A stretch of DNA of 56,319 nt, taken from contig CALMRZ010000076.1 of assembly GCA_937872225.1 (NCBI GenBank), forward strand, positions 1-56,319, written 5' to 3'. The translations under genes and the position numbers were made by a program. Below the pieces are notes generated by a model. It was not told the origin of the DNA, ran no database searches, and saw only the letters and a program-made list of their open reading frames with translations. Below are positions 35,845-45,503 of this stretch, piece after piece (positions within the stretch are counted from its first letter, which is position 1; each line of letters starts with the position of its first letter). The stretch comes from an uncultured Spirochaetota bacterium (lineage in GTDB: Bacteria; Spirochaetota; UBA4802; UBA5550).

Positions 35845-37101
35845 ATGTTCTTGACCTTGCTTTATACAACCGGTCCAACTGTGTACCAGCTTACAGGACT
35901 GGTGGCTCCGATGCTCGGCAGGCGTCAAGAAAAAAGACCCGGCGATTACCAATCAACATCACCCTATGCCGCCGAACTGCGGAAGAGATTCCCATTCCTG
36001 CTTTTTTCCGGCGAGATCGAGTCTGAATTCAGGAAATCCTACTGTAAAATGATCAGACCCCAGTTCATCAGCGCCCTTATCGCCGCCTTCATCCTCATTG
36101 TCGCCTTTGAAATCATGGACCATGTGTTTATCCCTGACCGAAGGGTCATCTGGACGACCGTTGTGAGGTTCGGCGTCATACTGCCGGTCCTCGCCCTGTC
36201 CGGCCTCGCCTCCACGGTAAAGCGGTTCCAATTTGCCATATTCCCCCTCGTCTTCGCATCATCCCTCGTGGGCGGACTGGGGATAATCGCCATTTTCCAT
36301 ATCAATTATCACAGTGCCGGCTATGTCAGGTACGAGTCGCTGATCCTCACCACTGCCATCGTCTATTTCCTGTCGGGCCTCCTCTTCCGGATGAGCCTGG
36401 CCTGCTGCGGCCTGGTCATGGCGGCGTATTTCGCGGTTGCCGTCCTGACCGGCGTGTCCGCTCCGGTCATAGCCTCCAGCGGCCTGTTCCTGGTGCTCAT
36501 GAACGTAATCGGCGCCGGCGGATGCTATATCATAGAGCGGGCCATCCGGTCGAACTATCTCCACCGGAAGATCCTGAAGGAAATGGCCGAGCATGACGGC
36601 CTTACCGGCATATACAACCGCCATACCTTCAATGAAAATTACGGAAGGCTCTGGCGGCAGGCCGTCCGCGACCGCAAGGCCGTGGCGGTGATAATGATCG
36701 ACGTCGACCAATTCAAGCAATACAACGACACCCGGGGTCACCTCGCGGGGGACCGGTGCCTGATACAGATCGCCGGGGCCCTGGCCCGCTATGAGCGGCG
36801 CCCCCTTGACATCGTGGCCCGTTTCGGCGGCGAAGAATTCGTCGTGGTACTCTACGACACCGACGCGAGCCATGTCCGCGACGCGTCGGAACAGATCCGC
36901 GCCGGCATCGCCGATCTCCGGATAGAGCACGGGAGCTCCGATGCCGGCCCCTTCGTCACTGTAAGCGTCGGGAGCGCCATCATGGTCCCCGGACCCGCCA
37001 TCGAACCCCAGTGGCTCATCAGGCTGGCGGACGAGGCCCTGTATCGCGCCAAGGGCCTCGGACGGAACAGGGTTGAAATGTCCAGCGACTATCAGGGATA
37101 A
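35845..37101 (+). CDS. membrane-bound diguanylate cyclase
   Basis: A 418-residue protein with about six membrane segments (roughly 70-245) and a C-terminal GGDEF domain. The active site reads GGEEF, the DGLTGIYNRHTFNENY entry motif is intact, and an RPLD allosteric I-site lies exactly five residues before it, so activity with product inhibition is expected. It makes cyclic-di-GMP, which controls motility, adhesion and polysaccharide export. The start is uncertain: ATG 35845 has GGAG eleven bases upstream; ATG 35911 is an alternative. The membrane part is not a sensor domain I can name. Confidence 0.88.
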   Translation: MFLTLLYTTGPTVYQLTGLVAPMLGRRQEKRPGDYQSTSPYAAELRKRFPFLLFSGEIESEFRKSYCKMIRPQFISALIAAFILIVAFEIMDHVFIPDRRVIWTTVVRFGVILPVLALSGLASTVKRFQFAIFPLVFASSLVGGLGIIAIFHINYHSAGYVRYESLILTTAIVYFLSGLLFRMSLACCGLVMAAYFAVAVLTGVSAPVIASSGLFLVLMNVIGAGGCYIIERAIRSNYLHRKILKEMAEHDGLTGIYNRHTFNENYGRLWRQAVRDRKAVAVIMIDVDQFKQYNDTRGHLAGDRCLIQIAGALARYERRPLDIVARFGGEEFVVVLYDTDASHVRDASEQIRAGIADLRIEHGSSDAGPFVTVSVGSAIMVPGPAIEPQWLIRLADEALYRAKGLGRNRVEMSSDYQG

Positions 37102-37129
37102 ACCTGCCGCAGCCCTGGCCAAATATTTC

Positions 37130-37157
37130 TTTACAAACGTGGCCGCCGTGGTATCAT
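37130..37157 (+). promoter_or_regulatory. possible promoter of the small membrane protein gene
   Basis: TTTACA (37130-37135) and TATCAT (37152-37157) are 16 bases apart, 83 bases before ATG 37241, within the 139-base gap after the diguanylate cyclase gene. Confidence 0.4.
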
Positions 37158-37240
37158 CATGTAATCCGTGTCTCTCTTTGAAGCAGGGTGGAACGTCACT
37201 ACTCCTTTTGCATCACACGAAAAAGTTACGTGAGGAAGCC

Positions 37241-37642
37241 ATGATGATATTGAAATATGCCCTCCTCTGGATACCGCTGGTCTTCATCGCCATTATAAAT
37301 GGCGCGATCCGGGACTTCACCTACAAGGGCGCCATGGGCGAGCTGGCCGCGCACCAGCTCTCGACCCTGACCGGCATTATCCTCTTCGGGATATACATAT
37401 GGGCCATCGGCTTCAGGTGGAAGCTCGACTCTGCCCGCCAGGCCGCCGCGGTCGGCCTCCTGTGGCTCGCCCTCACCGTGGCCTTCGAATTCCTCTTTTT
37501 CCATTATGTGGCGGGCCATTCCTGGTCGGTCCTGCTTGATGCCTATAACGTCTGCGAGGGAAAGGTCTGGGTGCTGGTCCTGATCTTTGTCGCCGCTGCT
37601 CCATACCTCTCCCACTTGATTCACAAGAAGCGGTCATCATAA
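37241..37642 (+). CDS. small four-helix membrane protein
   Basis: A 133-residue polytopic protein with four hydrophobic segments (ALLWIPLVFIAIINGAIRDF; TGIILFGIYIWAIG; AAVGLLWLALTVAFEFLFFH; VWVLVLIFVAAAPYL). Start ATG 37241 follows GAGGAAG. The NGAIRDFTY and HQLSTLTG stretches look conserved-type, but I do not recognise a named family. Thirty-three bases before the glycogen phosphorylase gene, with which it may be co-transcribed; no functional link is evident. Confidence 0.75.
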   Translation: MMILKYALLWIPLVFIAIINGAIRDFTYKGAMGELAAHQLSTLTGIILFGIYIWAIGFRWKLDSARQAAAVGLLWLALTVAFEFLFFHYVAGHSWSVLLDAYNVCEGKVWVLVLIFVAAAPYLSHLIHKKRSS

Positions 37643-37675
37643 TTCTCGGTCTACCTATTAAGGAAGGGAAATCGT

Positions 37676-40165
37676 ATGCCCAGAAAACAAGCGGACGGTT
37701 CAAAGCTCACCACCACGACGAACGAGCTCCAGGGGAGAGACGTCGAATCCCTTAAGAAATCCTTCGTTCACCACATGGAATATTCCCTGGCCAAGGACGA
37801 GTTCTCCGCCACCAGGCACGACTGCTTCAAGAGCCTGGCCCTCCTCGCCCGGGACCGCCTCGTGGAGCGGTGGATCCAGACCCAGCAGGCCTATTACCGG
37901 GACGACGCGAAGAGAGTCTATTACCTGTCCTTGGAATTCCTGATGGGCAGGGCCCTGGGGAACTGCCTGATAAACGAGGGGCTGTACGACGAGGCCGGGC
38001 AGGCCCTCCGCGAACTCGGCCATGACCTGGAGGAACTCCGGGAAGTCGAGTGGGACGCCGGTCTCGGCAACGGCGGCCTGGGACGCCTCGCGGCCTGCTT
38101 CATGGACTCCATGGCGACCCTGGGGCTGCCGGCCTACGGCTACGGCATCCGGTACGAATACGGCATCTTCTTCCAGCAGATCGTCCAGGGGTACCAGGCC
38201 GAGACGCCGGACAACTGGCTCCGCTACGGCAACCCCTGGGAGTTCGAGCGGCCGGAGTACCTGTACCCGGTGAAGTTCTACGGCAGGGTCAACCAGTACT
38301 ACGACGAGAAAGGAAGGTTTCGAAGCGACTGGGTCGATGCGGATGAAATCATGGCCATGGCCTACGACTCGCCCATCCCCGGGTACCGCACCGACACGGT
38401 CAACACCATGCGCCTCTGGTCAGCCAAGTCGACGAGGGACTTCAACCTGGACTATTTCAACCACGGCGACTACCACCTGGCCGTGGCGGACAAGGACCGC
38501 TCGGAGATCATCTCCAAGGTGCTCTATCCCAACGACAACGTCATCCAGGGCAAGGAGCTGCGCTTCAAACAAGAATACTTCTTCGTGTCCGCGACGCTGC
38601 AGGACATACTCCGCCGGTACAAGAAGCACCACGGTTCATTCGCTCAATTCGCGGACAAGGTGGCCATCCAGCTCAATGACACGCACCCGGCCATCGCCAT
38701 ACCCGAGCTCATGCGCATCCTCGTTGACCAGGAGGGGCTGTACTGGGAGGAGGCATGGGAGATCACGGTGAAGACCTTCGGCTACACCAACCACACCATC
38801 CTCCCGGAGGCGCTGGAGCAGTGGCCGTTGAGCCTCATCGAGCGGGTGCTGCCGCGCCACATCCAGATCATCTACGAGATCAACCGGCGCCTGCTGCGGG
38901 ACATCTGGGAGGCATACCCGAACGATAACGGCCGCCTTGCCAGGATGTCGATCATCGCCGAGGGAGCCGAGAAACAGGTGCGGATGGCCATCCTGGCCAT
39001 CGTCGGGAGCCACTCCGTCAACGGCGTCGCCGCCCTTCATACCGAGATATTGAAAAACAGCGTGTTCCGGGATTTTTACGAGCTCTGGCCGGAGAAGTTC
39101 AACAACAAGACCAACGGCATCACCCAGCGCCGCTGGCTTAAACTGTGCAACCCGAAGCTTTCTTCCCTCATATCGTCCAGGATCGGCGATGGCTGGACCA
39201 CGGACCTCTTCGAGCTCAGGAAGCTCGTTCCCCTGGCCGACGACGCCTCGTTCGGTGAGGAATGGCGCAAAGTGAAAATGGAAAACAAGAAGTTACTGGC
39301 GGGGTACATCTGGACCCACAACAAGATCCGGGTCAACGTCAATTCGATCTTCGACTGCCACGTGAAGCGCATGCACGAGTACAAGCGGCAGCTCCTGAAC
39401 GTGCTCCACGTGATCACCCTGTACAACCGGATTACCGGCGGGAAGGGGCCGGTTACCCCGCGGACCGTCATATTCGGCGGCAAGGCCGCCCCGGGTTATT
39501 TCTTCGCCAAGCTCGCCATTAAGCTCATCAACTCGGTCGCGGAGACGGTCAACAACGACCCCCGGGTGGGTGAAGCGTTGAGGGTCGTGTTCATACGCAA
39601 CTACTGCGTGTCCAACGCGGAAAAGATAATCCCCGCCGCCGACCTCTCCGAGCAGATATCCACCGCCGGGACCGAGGCCTCCGGCACGGGAAACATGAAA
39701 TTCGCCCTCAACGGCGCCCTCACCATCGGCACCATGGACGGGGCCACCATCGAGATACGGGAAGAGGTGGGCGACGACAACATTTTCATTTTCGGACTGA
39801 CGGCGGACAGGGTCGCGCAGATGAAAACACAGGGGTACGATCCCCGGCGCTACTATGACGCCAGCGAGGAGCTGCGCCAGGCCGTGGACATGATAGGCAG
39901 CGGTTTTTTCTCCCGGGACCAGCCGGACCTCTTCCGTCCCATTGTGGAGGCTTTATTCTCCCCGAACGACCAGTACATGCGCCTCGCCGATTATGAATCA
40001 TACGTCCGGTGCCAGGACCGGGTGAGCAGCGCCTATCTGGACCAGGTGGCTTGGACCCGTATGTCCATACTGAACGTGGCGGGGATGGGCAAGTTCTCGA
40101 CGGACCGCACCATCGGCGAGTACGCCCGGGACATCTGGGGCGTCACGCCGGTGCGGGTGAAGTGA
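37676..40165 (+). CDS. glgP: glycogen/alpha-glucan phosphorylase
   Basis: An 829-residue GT35 enzyme that releases glucose 1-phosphate from glycogen or maltodextrin. The PLP-lysine region [20 protein letters not shown] is intact, as are [20 protein letters not shown] in the N-terminal domain and [18 protein letters not shown]. Length is typical of the family (about 800-840). It suggests that the organism stores glycogen; no other glycogen genes lie in the window. A good AGGAAGG site is upstream of ATG 37676. Confidence 0.97.
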   Translation: MPRKQADGSKLTTTTNELQGRDVESLKKSFVHHMEYSLAKDEFSATRHDCFKSLALLARDRLVERWIQTQQAYYRDDAKRVYYLSLEFLMGRALGNCLINEGLYDEAGQALRELGHDLEELREVEWDAGLGNGGLGRLAACFMDSMATLGLPAYGYGIRYEYGIFFQQIVQGYQAETPDNWLRYGNPWEFERPEYLYPVKFYGRVNQYYDEKGRFRSDWVDADEIMAMAYDSPIPGYRTDTVNTMRLWSAKSTRDFNLDYFNHGDYHLAVADKDRSEIISKVLYPNDNVIQGKELRFKQEYFFVSATLQDILRRYKKHHGSFAQFADKVAIQLNDTHPAIAIPELMRILVDQEGLYWEEAWEITVKTFGYTNHTILPEALEQWPLSLIERVLPRHIQIIYEINRRLLRDIWEAYPNDNGRLARMSIIAEGAEKQVRMAILAIVGSHSVNGVAALHTEILKNSVFRDFYELWPEKFNNKTNGITQRRWLKLCNPKLSSLISSRIGDGWTTDLFELRKLVPLADDASFGEEWRKVKMENKKLLAGYIWTHNKIRVNVNSIFDCHVKRMHEYKRQLLNVLHVITLYNRITGGKGPVTPRTVIFGGKAAPGYFFAKLAIKLINSVAETVNNDPRVGEALRVVFIRNYCVSNAEKIIPAADLSEQISTAGTEASGTGNMKFALNGALTIGTMDGATIEIREEVGDDNIFIFGLTADRVAQMKTQGYDPRRYYDASEELRQAVDMIGSGFFSRDQPDLFRPIVEALFSPNDQYMRLADYESYVRCQDRVSSAYLDQVAWTRMSILNVAGMGKFSTDRTIGEYARDIWGVTPVRVK

Positions 40166-40174
40166 TCCGGGCCC

Positions 40175-41146
40175 TTACCGGGAAACCTTGTAGATCGTAT
40201 AGACGCCGTCGTCACGGTAATGGTAGTAGAGGTTCTTCCGGTCATGGGAAATCGAGGGGGCCTCGACAAAGCCGGAAAGGGCGGCTATGCGCTCGGGCTT
40301 GCCAAAGGGCTTTGCCAGGGAGGTCCTCTTCGCCACCAGTATCTCCGGCAGGCACGTGCACTGGTTGAAGCGGGTAAAAAAGAGCTCCAGGCCGTCGCTG
40401 CTGATAGACGGCGCGTATTCCAGCCGGTCCTCGGTATTGACATTCTTCACGATCTCCGCCGTGGCGGCGCTGACGTTCAAGTCGCCGTTGACCATGCGCG
40501 CCATCCCTATATCGGACCTGTCCGGGATGTTGCCGCCCTTGAAATGTGCGTCGGCAAAGTAGAGGGTGTTGCCGTCAGGGCTGATCTCGGCGTCCATGAC
40601 CATCCAGCCGGGGGTCTGCCGGTAGATATTGCCGGGCTGGACATCCAGGTCCAGTACAGCGCCGTTCAGAAAATTGCCGCTGAAAAGGCTGGCATGGTCA
40701 TAATGGTAGCGGCGCTGTGAAATGAAGTAGAACCGGCCCTCCAGGTCCATGCTGGGGACCGCGTCAAGGTGCGGGGGATTGCCGTTGGCCCGTTCGATCT
40801 TTCCCACCAGATCAAAGGTGATATCATTGACCCTGCGCGCGTAATAGAGGCTGGTGTCCTTCCCGTCATTGAGGCTGTTGAAAAACAGGTAGCTGCCGTC
40901 CCTCGTGATGAAAGGCTCCATGGCATGGCCGTCAAAACCGTTGATGGTCACCTTCTGTGGCCGTGAAAACTCATTGTTTTCCTTTAATGGCTCATGGCTG
41001 CTCTCGCACGCCGAAGAAACGGTCTTTCTGCCACCCCCGCCGCGGTCATGGTGGCTGGCGCACCGCCAGTAAAACAGGCCTATGAGGAAGAGGAAAAACA
41101 GGAAGCAGATCCGGTATAGCATTAACGGTTTTTTTGAGGTATTCAT
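40175..41146 (-). CDS. exported beta-propeller (PD40/TolB-like) protein
   Basis: A 323-residue protein with an N-terminal hydrophobic segment (LYRICFLFFLFLIGLFYWRC) and repeated propeller strands such as EPFITRDGSYLFFNSLNDG, DAEISPDGNTLYFADAHF and YAPSISSDGLELFFTRFN, each with the SxDGxxLyF core of PD40/WD40-like blades. The Cys ending the hydrophobic stretch could be a lipobox, though the preceding residues fit poorly. Start ATG 41146 (or 41152) is a guess; no strong ribosome site. It faces the glycogen phosphorylase gene convergently. Ligand unknown. Confidence 0.8.
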   Translation of the reverse strand: MNTSKKPLMLYRICFLFFLFLIGLFYWRCASHHDRGGGGRKTVSSACESSHEPLKENNEFSRPQKVTINGFDGHAMEPFITRDGSYLFFNSLNDGKDTSLYYARRVNDITFDLVGKIERANGNPPHLDAVPSMDLEGRFYFISQRRYHYDHASLFSGNFLNGAVLDLDVQPGNIYRQTPGWMVMDAEISPDGNTLYFADAHFKGGNIPDRSDIGMARMVNGDLNVSAATAEIVKNVNTEDRLEYAPSISSDGLELFFTRFNQCTCLPEILVAKRTSLAKPFGKPERIAALSGFVEAPSISHDRKNLYYHYRDDGVYTIYKVSR

Positions 41147-41570
41147 AAGCATACATCCATCCATATCACTCAGGTCAGCGTAGCAAAGCCCCTCGTTCCC
41201 CGCCGGGATATAGAATGGCGCGAACAAAAAAGTTGCGCCTTCCAAATGAAAAACCCCTTTTTTGGGGGGGTTGGGAGGGGTCTTGAAGCGACCCGTTCTA
41301 TTTTTATGTACAACCGACGAAATATACAAAAACGAGACTTCATCGGCAACAAAAGTTATCGATTTTTTTTGAATTTTTTTTGACTTAACCAGGTATTATA
41401 GAATACCTTGATTCAACATTAGTGACATAATGTCGTATACATATTCGTCACGCTGTCATTGCGAGGAGCGAAGCGTCGAAACAATCCAGTAGTGATGCAA
41501 TTATTAATACCGCAGTGGCGGAACGTCGCTTCGCTCTCGTTGACAGAACCTGGGCAATGGTTGTAATTAA
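41147..41570. other. intergenic region with repeats and a short palindrome
   Basis: No gene. Holds a C/G-rich repeat fragment at about 41250-41285 (AAACCCC...GGGGGGTTGGG, of the kind elsewhere in the window), an 18-base palindrome AGGTATT/AATACCT at 41391-41408, and the palindromic element at 41453-41546. The palindrome could be an operator for either divergent gene. Confidence 0.45.
41453..41546. repeat. dispersed palindromic repeat, copy 2
   Basis: CTGTCATTGCGAGGAGCGAA on the left pairs with TTCGCTCTCGTTGACAG on the right, including GAGCGAAGCG/CGCTTCGCTC, around an AT-rich centre. The same family as 33032-33098 by its outer arms. Small non-coding elements of this shape are often MITE or REP-like. 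Confidence 0.6.
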
Positions 41571-42701
41571 ATGACAACTATTTCACCTGAAGACAAACGG
41601 CTCGTCTCCCTGGACCTGTTCCGCGGCCTCACCATGGCACTCATGATCCTGGTCAACAACCAGGGCAACTGGAACGCCGTGTTCCCGGTTTTCCGTCATG
41701 CCGCGTGGAACGGATGGCTTGGCGCTGACACCGTGTTTCCCTTTTTTCTCTTTGCCGTGGGCGCAAGCATTCATGTTTCTTTATCCGCTCTTCTCGCCGC
41801 GGGAACACCGCGCAGGGCTTTGATTGTCAAGGTCGCCCGGCGCACTGCCGTACTCATAGCCCTGGGGCTTTTTCTGAACCTCTTCCCCTCTTTTGATTTT
41901 GGAACGTTCAGGATACCGGGCGTGCTCCAGCGGATCGGTCTCTGCTATTGTTTTGCCTCAATCACATATCTGTACGCCGGCGAACGGGCAAGGCTTTTCA
42001 TAACCATGGCCATCATCGCAGGGTACGGCGTACTTCTCCTCTGGGTCACACCGGAGGGTTTCGGGCAGGGGTCACTCGAACCCTGCTGCAATCTCCCCGG
42101 CTTCATCGACCGGGCCCTCTTCCCCGGCCACACCTATGAACATGCCCCGGTGCCCGGCTTTGATCCGGAAGGCCTTGTATCCACGGTGCCCGCCATTGCC
42201 AGCACCATGATCGGCGCCTGTGCCGCACAGATGCTCCGGGTTTCCGCGGCGGACACGACAGGGCGATGGTTCCTTCCCGGTTCCGGCCTGCTGCTTGCCG
42301 CGGCCGGCGCTGCCCTGGGCCTCATCATTCCGATAAACAAAAACCTCTGGACGCCAAGCTACATCCTCTTCATGGGGGGCCTCGCGCTCACGGTACTGAG
42401 CGCGGCTCATTATATCTGCGATGTCAAAGGATTCCGCCTCCCCGCAGTGCCCTTCCTGGTCCTGGGAAGGAACGCCCTGCCGGCGTATCTCCTCTCCTCC
42501 CTGGCGGGGAAGGCCATGATCTCGTTCCATGTCCCGGACCAGGGCACGCCGGTGACCGTTAAGAGCTTCATCTTTACCCATGCCTTCGCTCCCTGGTTCA
42601 CGCCCTCAGCGGCCTCCCTGGTCTATGCGGCGGCCTTTCTCCTTTTCTGGTGGGTCATAATGTATATTTTATACCGGAAACGTATTTTCATAAGTCTGTG
42701 A
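41571..42701 (+). CDS. membrane protein of the HGSNAT/DUF5009-like acyltransferase family
   Basis: A 376-residue protein with about ten membrane segments. The opening KRLVSLDLFRGLTMALMILV and LGADTVFPFFLFAVGASIHV, followed by R-rich loop and the LQRIGLCYCFAS helix, match the family that includes heparan-alpha-glucosaminide N-acetyltransferase and bacterial DUF1624/DUF5009 proteins. These are thought to transfer acetyl groups to sugars across the membrane. The start ATG 41571 has no strong ribosome site and follows the repeat at 41453-41546. Substrate unknown. Confidence 0.85.
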   Translation: MTTISPEDKRLVSLDLFRGLTMALMILVNNQGNWNAVFPVFRHAAWNGWLGADTVFPFFLFAVGASIHVSLSALLAAGTPRRALIVKVARRTAVLIALGLFLNLFPSFDFGTFRIPGVLQRIGLCYCFASITYLYAGERARLFITMAIIAGYGVLLLWVTPEGFGQGSLEPCCNLPGFIDRALFPGHTYEHAPVPGFDPEGLVSTVPAIASTMIGACAAQMLRVSAADTTGRWFLPGSGLLLAAAGAALGLIIPINKNLWTPSYILFMGGLALTVLSAAHYICDVKGFRLPAVPFLVLGRNALPAYLLSSLAGKAMISFHVPDQGTPVTVKSFIFTHAFAPWFTPSAASLVYAAAFLLFWWVIMYILYRKRIFISL

Positions 42702-42822
42702 GGATTGATCCCCCCGTCCCACGAAGGGGCCATGTATAAGAAGAATATCACACTATATTATTCAATTGACAGGACATGCGGTGTTTCATAAGTTTTTTCA
42801 AATAAAACACAGGGGATAGTTC

Positions 42823-43098
42823 ATGAAAAAAATCTGCATTATTACCGCGGCATTATCAATAGCCTTCGTATCAATGACAGTCATGGCCGAAAACAAGGGA
42901 AGGGGAAAAAAATGCTTTGCCGATACTGATTGTTCCTTCGAGCAGACATGCACGGACGGCGCCTGCGTGAAGAAAAAAGAATTTGATTTCGGCAGTTCAG
43001 GCAAAAGCGGAGAACCCTGCGATAACGACGCGGATTGCATAAATTCAGGCACGTGCGTGGAAGGCACCTTCGGCAAAAAGGTCTGCTCCGGAAATTAA
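42823..43098 (+). CDS. small secreted cysteine-rich protein
   Basis: A 91-residue protein: a signal peptide (1-22, ending VMAENK) and a mature part with eight cysteines in two similar units, KCFADTDCSFEQTCTDGACV and PCDNDADCINSGTCVEGTFG, each with a CxxDxDC...GxCV pattern. Such repeats resemble disulfide-rich domains of exported proteins. Start ATG 42823 follows GGGGAT. Disulfide folding in the periplasm or outside is expected. Function unknown; no partner gene is obvious. Confidence 0.8.
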   Translation: MKKICIITAALSIAFVSMTVMAENKGRGKKCFADTDCSFEQTCTDGACVKKKEFDFGSSGKSGEPCDNDADCINSGTCVEGTFGKKVCSGN

Positions 43099-43141
43099 GG
43101 CGATCCGGCTGCGCACAGCATTACCTTTACAGGACAGTCAT

Positions 43142-44542
43142 ATGTTCGAATATTTTTTCAATCCACGGGGGGTCGCCATCATCGGCGCGACCGACAGCCA
43201 ACTCAAGGGAGGATTCCACCTTGTGCGGAACGCCAAGGCGGGCTACCGGGGCGCCATCTACCCGGTCAATCCCAAGTATAAGGATATCCTCGGCCTTCCC
43301 TGCTATCCGGACATAGACTCCATCCCGGAGAACTTCGACATGGCGGTCTATTTCATCCCGGCACAATTCCTCCCGGACACCATCCGCGCCTGCGCCGCCA
43401 GGGGCGCCCGGGGGATCATCATACAATCCGCCGGCTTTTCCGAGGTCGGGCCCGAGGGGAAAAAGCTCCAGGAGGAGAGCGTCGCCCTGGCGCGGGAGCT
43501 CGGCATCAGGCTCTGGGGCCCCAACTGCATGGGCTACCTTGACGGCCACTCCCGGAACGTCTTCTCCTTCATGTACTCCGACAAGTGGACCACCCTCATG
43601 AAGCCGGGGAACGTCTCCCTCATCGTGCAGAGCGGCATGCTCTCCGCCGGCTTTCTCCTCATGATGATGGACCGCGGCGGCATCGGCTTCAGCAAGGTCT
43701 GCTCCATCGGCAACAAGTGCGACCTGAACGAGACGGAGCTCCTTGAATACCTTATTGACGATCCGAACACCGGGGTCATCGGTTGCTACCTGGAATCGAT
43801 CATCGACGGCAGAAAATTCATGGAGCTGGCCAGCGCAACGGACAAGCCCGTGGTGGTCCTCAAGTCCGGGCGGAGCGAATCCGGCGCGAAGGCCGCCATG
43901 AGCCACACCGCCAGCCTCTCCGGCTCGGCCGCCGTGTATGCCGGCGCCTTTCGCCAGGCGGGGGCCATCCAGGTCTACGACATGCACGAACTCATGGACA
44001 TGGTGCGGGGCTTTTCCAAGACGGTCGCGTACCGTCCCGGCGGCAGCACCGCGGTCATGACCTTTTCCGGCGGCGCGGGCATCGTCACCGCCGACCTCCT
44101 GGAAGACCGCGGCATACGCCTGGCCGATCTCTCACCGGAAACCATGGCGGCGCTGAAGGAGCTGTTCCCGCCGTGGATGGACCCGTCGCACCCGGTGGAC
44201 CTGTGGCCCGCGGTGGAGCAGAACGGCGCCGCCAGGGTGTACGTCGGCGCGGCCGAGGCCCTGATGAAGGACCCGGCCGTGGATTCCCTGGTGCTGGAGA
44301 CGTTTGCCTGGGAATTCGGCAAAACCGATTTCATTGTCGCTATCGGCGATTTAAAGAAGAAATACGGCAAGCCGGTCGCGGTGTGGCAGGTCGGCAGAAG
44401 CCCGCTGAACGAGCAGTTCCGCAGCGCCTGGGAAGATGCAGGGCTCCCCGTGTTTGAAGAGATAAGCCGCTGCGCCGCATTCCTCGACGCGGTAAAGAGA
44501 CATTTCATCCGGAAACAAGCCCTGGGGCATACCGGCAATTAA
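43142..44542 (+). CDS. CoA-binding acyl-CoA synthetase (NDP-forming) alpha-type protein
   Basis: A 466-residue protein matching the alpha part of ADP-forming acetyl/acyl-CoA synthetases. Residues 1-130 are the CoA-binding Rossmann domain (FNPRGVAIIGATDSQLKGGF, then GRAxYPVNPKY). Two succinyl-CoA-synthetase-like domains follow, with the phospho-histidine motif SHTASLSGSAAV. The ATP-grasp beta part is not fused and not found nearby, so a separate subunit is needed or the protein has another role, such as in protein-acetyltransferase-like regulation. ATG 43142 follows a weak AGGA site; it is separate from the Cys-rich gene before it. Confidence 0.88.
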   Translation: MFEYFFNPRGVAIIGATDSQLKGGFHLVRNAKAGYRGAIYPVNPKYKDILGLPCYPDIDSIPENFDMAVYFIPAQFLPDTIRACAARGARGIIIQSAGFSEVGPEGKKLQEESVALARELGIRLWGPNCMGYLDGHSRNVFSFMYSDKWTTLMKPGNVSLIVQSGMLSAGFLLMMMDRGGIGFSKVCSIGNKCDLNETELLEYLIDDPNTGVIGCYLESIIDGRKFMELASATDKPVVVLKSGRSESGAKAAMSHTASLSGSAAVYAGAFRQAGAIQVYDMHELMDMVRGFSKTVAYRPGGSTAVMTFSGGAGIVTADLLEDRGIRLADLSPETMAALKELFPPWMDPSHPVDLWPAVEQNGAARVYVGAAEALMKDPAVDSLVLETFAWEFGKTDFIVAIGDLKKKYGKPVAVWQVGRSPLNEQFRSAWEDAGLPVFEEISRCAAFLDAVKRHFIRKQALGHTGN

Positions 44543-44631
44543 CTAAAAATCTACTTGACGATCCTTCTTAAATAAGGCTAACCTAAGGAGTTTTTTTCAA
44601 ATACAATGGCATACAAGGAGGACCCGAAACA

Positions 44632-45048
44632 ATGAAGCATGCAAAACTGTTATTGATCGCCTTACTCGCCTTCAGCCTGTCTCTCTCCTACACCAAGGGC
44701 GCGAACGCAAAAGACGACAAGGAGCGCAAAGGTAAAAAGGAATCCCGGATGGAGCGCCATGACGACAAGAAAGACAAGCGCATGGAGCGCCGCGACGACC
44801 GGGACGACAAGCAAAAGAAAGACAAGAAGAAAAAAGGAAAGCACAAAAAAGGAAAGAAACTGGATAAAAAAAGCAGGCTCACGAAGGAAATGAACAAACA
44901 CAACGAGCGCATCGCCAAGATCGACCGCCTGAAAGAGATCGCCGATGAAAAGAGAGACAAGGCCCTCAGGAATAAGGCCGACCAGCTCCGTGACAAGGAA
45001 ATGAAGCGCCACCGGAAGGCGCTTGACCGGATCGATAAAGCTAATTAG
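44632..45048 (+). CDS. exported lysine/aspartate-rich basic protein
   Basis: A 138-residue protein with a signal peptide (1-26, ending SYTKGANA) and a mature part made almost wholly of K, D, E and R, with KKDKRMERRDDRDDKQKKDK and a later helical heptad-like stretch (KEMNKHNERIAKIDRLKEIA). It is probably a periplasmic or surface protein, disordered in the first half and coiled coil in the second. Start ATG 44632 follows AAGGAGG. The strongly basic charge contrasts with the acidic lipoprotein made next. Family unknown. Confidence 0.75.
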   Translation: MKHAKLLLIALLAFSLSLSYTKGANAKDDKERKGKKESRMERHDDKKDKRMERRDDRDDKQKKDKKKKGKHKKGKKLDKKSRLTKEMNKHNERIAKIDRLKEIADEKRDKALRNKADQLRDKEMKRHRKALDRIDKAN

Positions 45049-45075
45049 CACAGTACACACAACAGGAGAAAAACC

Positions 45076-45333
45076 ATGCTCAATAAAACAATGATCATGC
45101 TGGCGGCGATTTCCCTTGCGGTCTTCTTCGGCTGCAAGAAGCTGGAAGAAAGCGGCATTACCATAGACAAGGCCATCACGGTCCTTGAATACGCCAAAAC
45201 GGCGAAGCAGCTGATCAACGCGGGAAATGCCAACGATATTGCCGGTGAGCTCATGAAGCAAATCGACAATGACAAAGGAGGCGACGAGGAGGCGGACGTT
45301 GAGGAAGAAACGTCCGAGGAGGAAGCCGAATAA
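45076..45333 (+). CDS. small acidic lipoprotein
   Basis: An 85-residue lipoprotein: signal peptide and lipobox VFFGC with Cys20 as the acylated residue, then a helical stretch (SGITIDKAITVLEYAKTAKQ) and an acidic tail (DEEADVEEETSEEEAE). It begins 27 bases after the basic exported protein and ends just before a 12-bp hairpin, so they form a two-gene unit. An electrostatic partnership between the two is possible (inference). No known family. Confidence 0.75.
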   Translation: MLNKTMIMLAAISLAVFFGCKKLEESGITIDKAITVLEYAKTAKQLINAGNANDIAGELMKQIDNDKGGDEEADVEEETSEEEAE

Positions 45334-45360
45334 ACAACTCCCCCAGACACACGGCAAAAG

Positions 45361-45392
45361 ACAAAGGCGATGTCCACGGGCATCGCCTTTGT
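45361..45392 (+). terminator. hairpin ending the basic/acidic exported-protein unit
   Basis: ACAAAGGCGATG (45361-45372) and CATCGCCTTTGT (45381-45392) form a perfect 12-bp stem with an 8-base loop, 28 bases past the lipoprotein stop. The T-run is lacking, but the stem is strong. Confidence 0.7.
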
Positions 45393-45503
45393 CATGAATA
45401 AAATGATTGCCATGAAACACCGGCGGTGTATTCATGAATTATCCCGGCATCAACCATCCCATAACCGCGAGGTACGGTCCTGGAAACCCAGAAAAAAGAT
45501 GTC

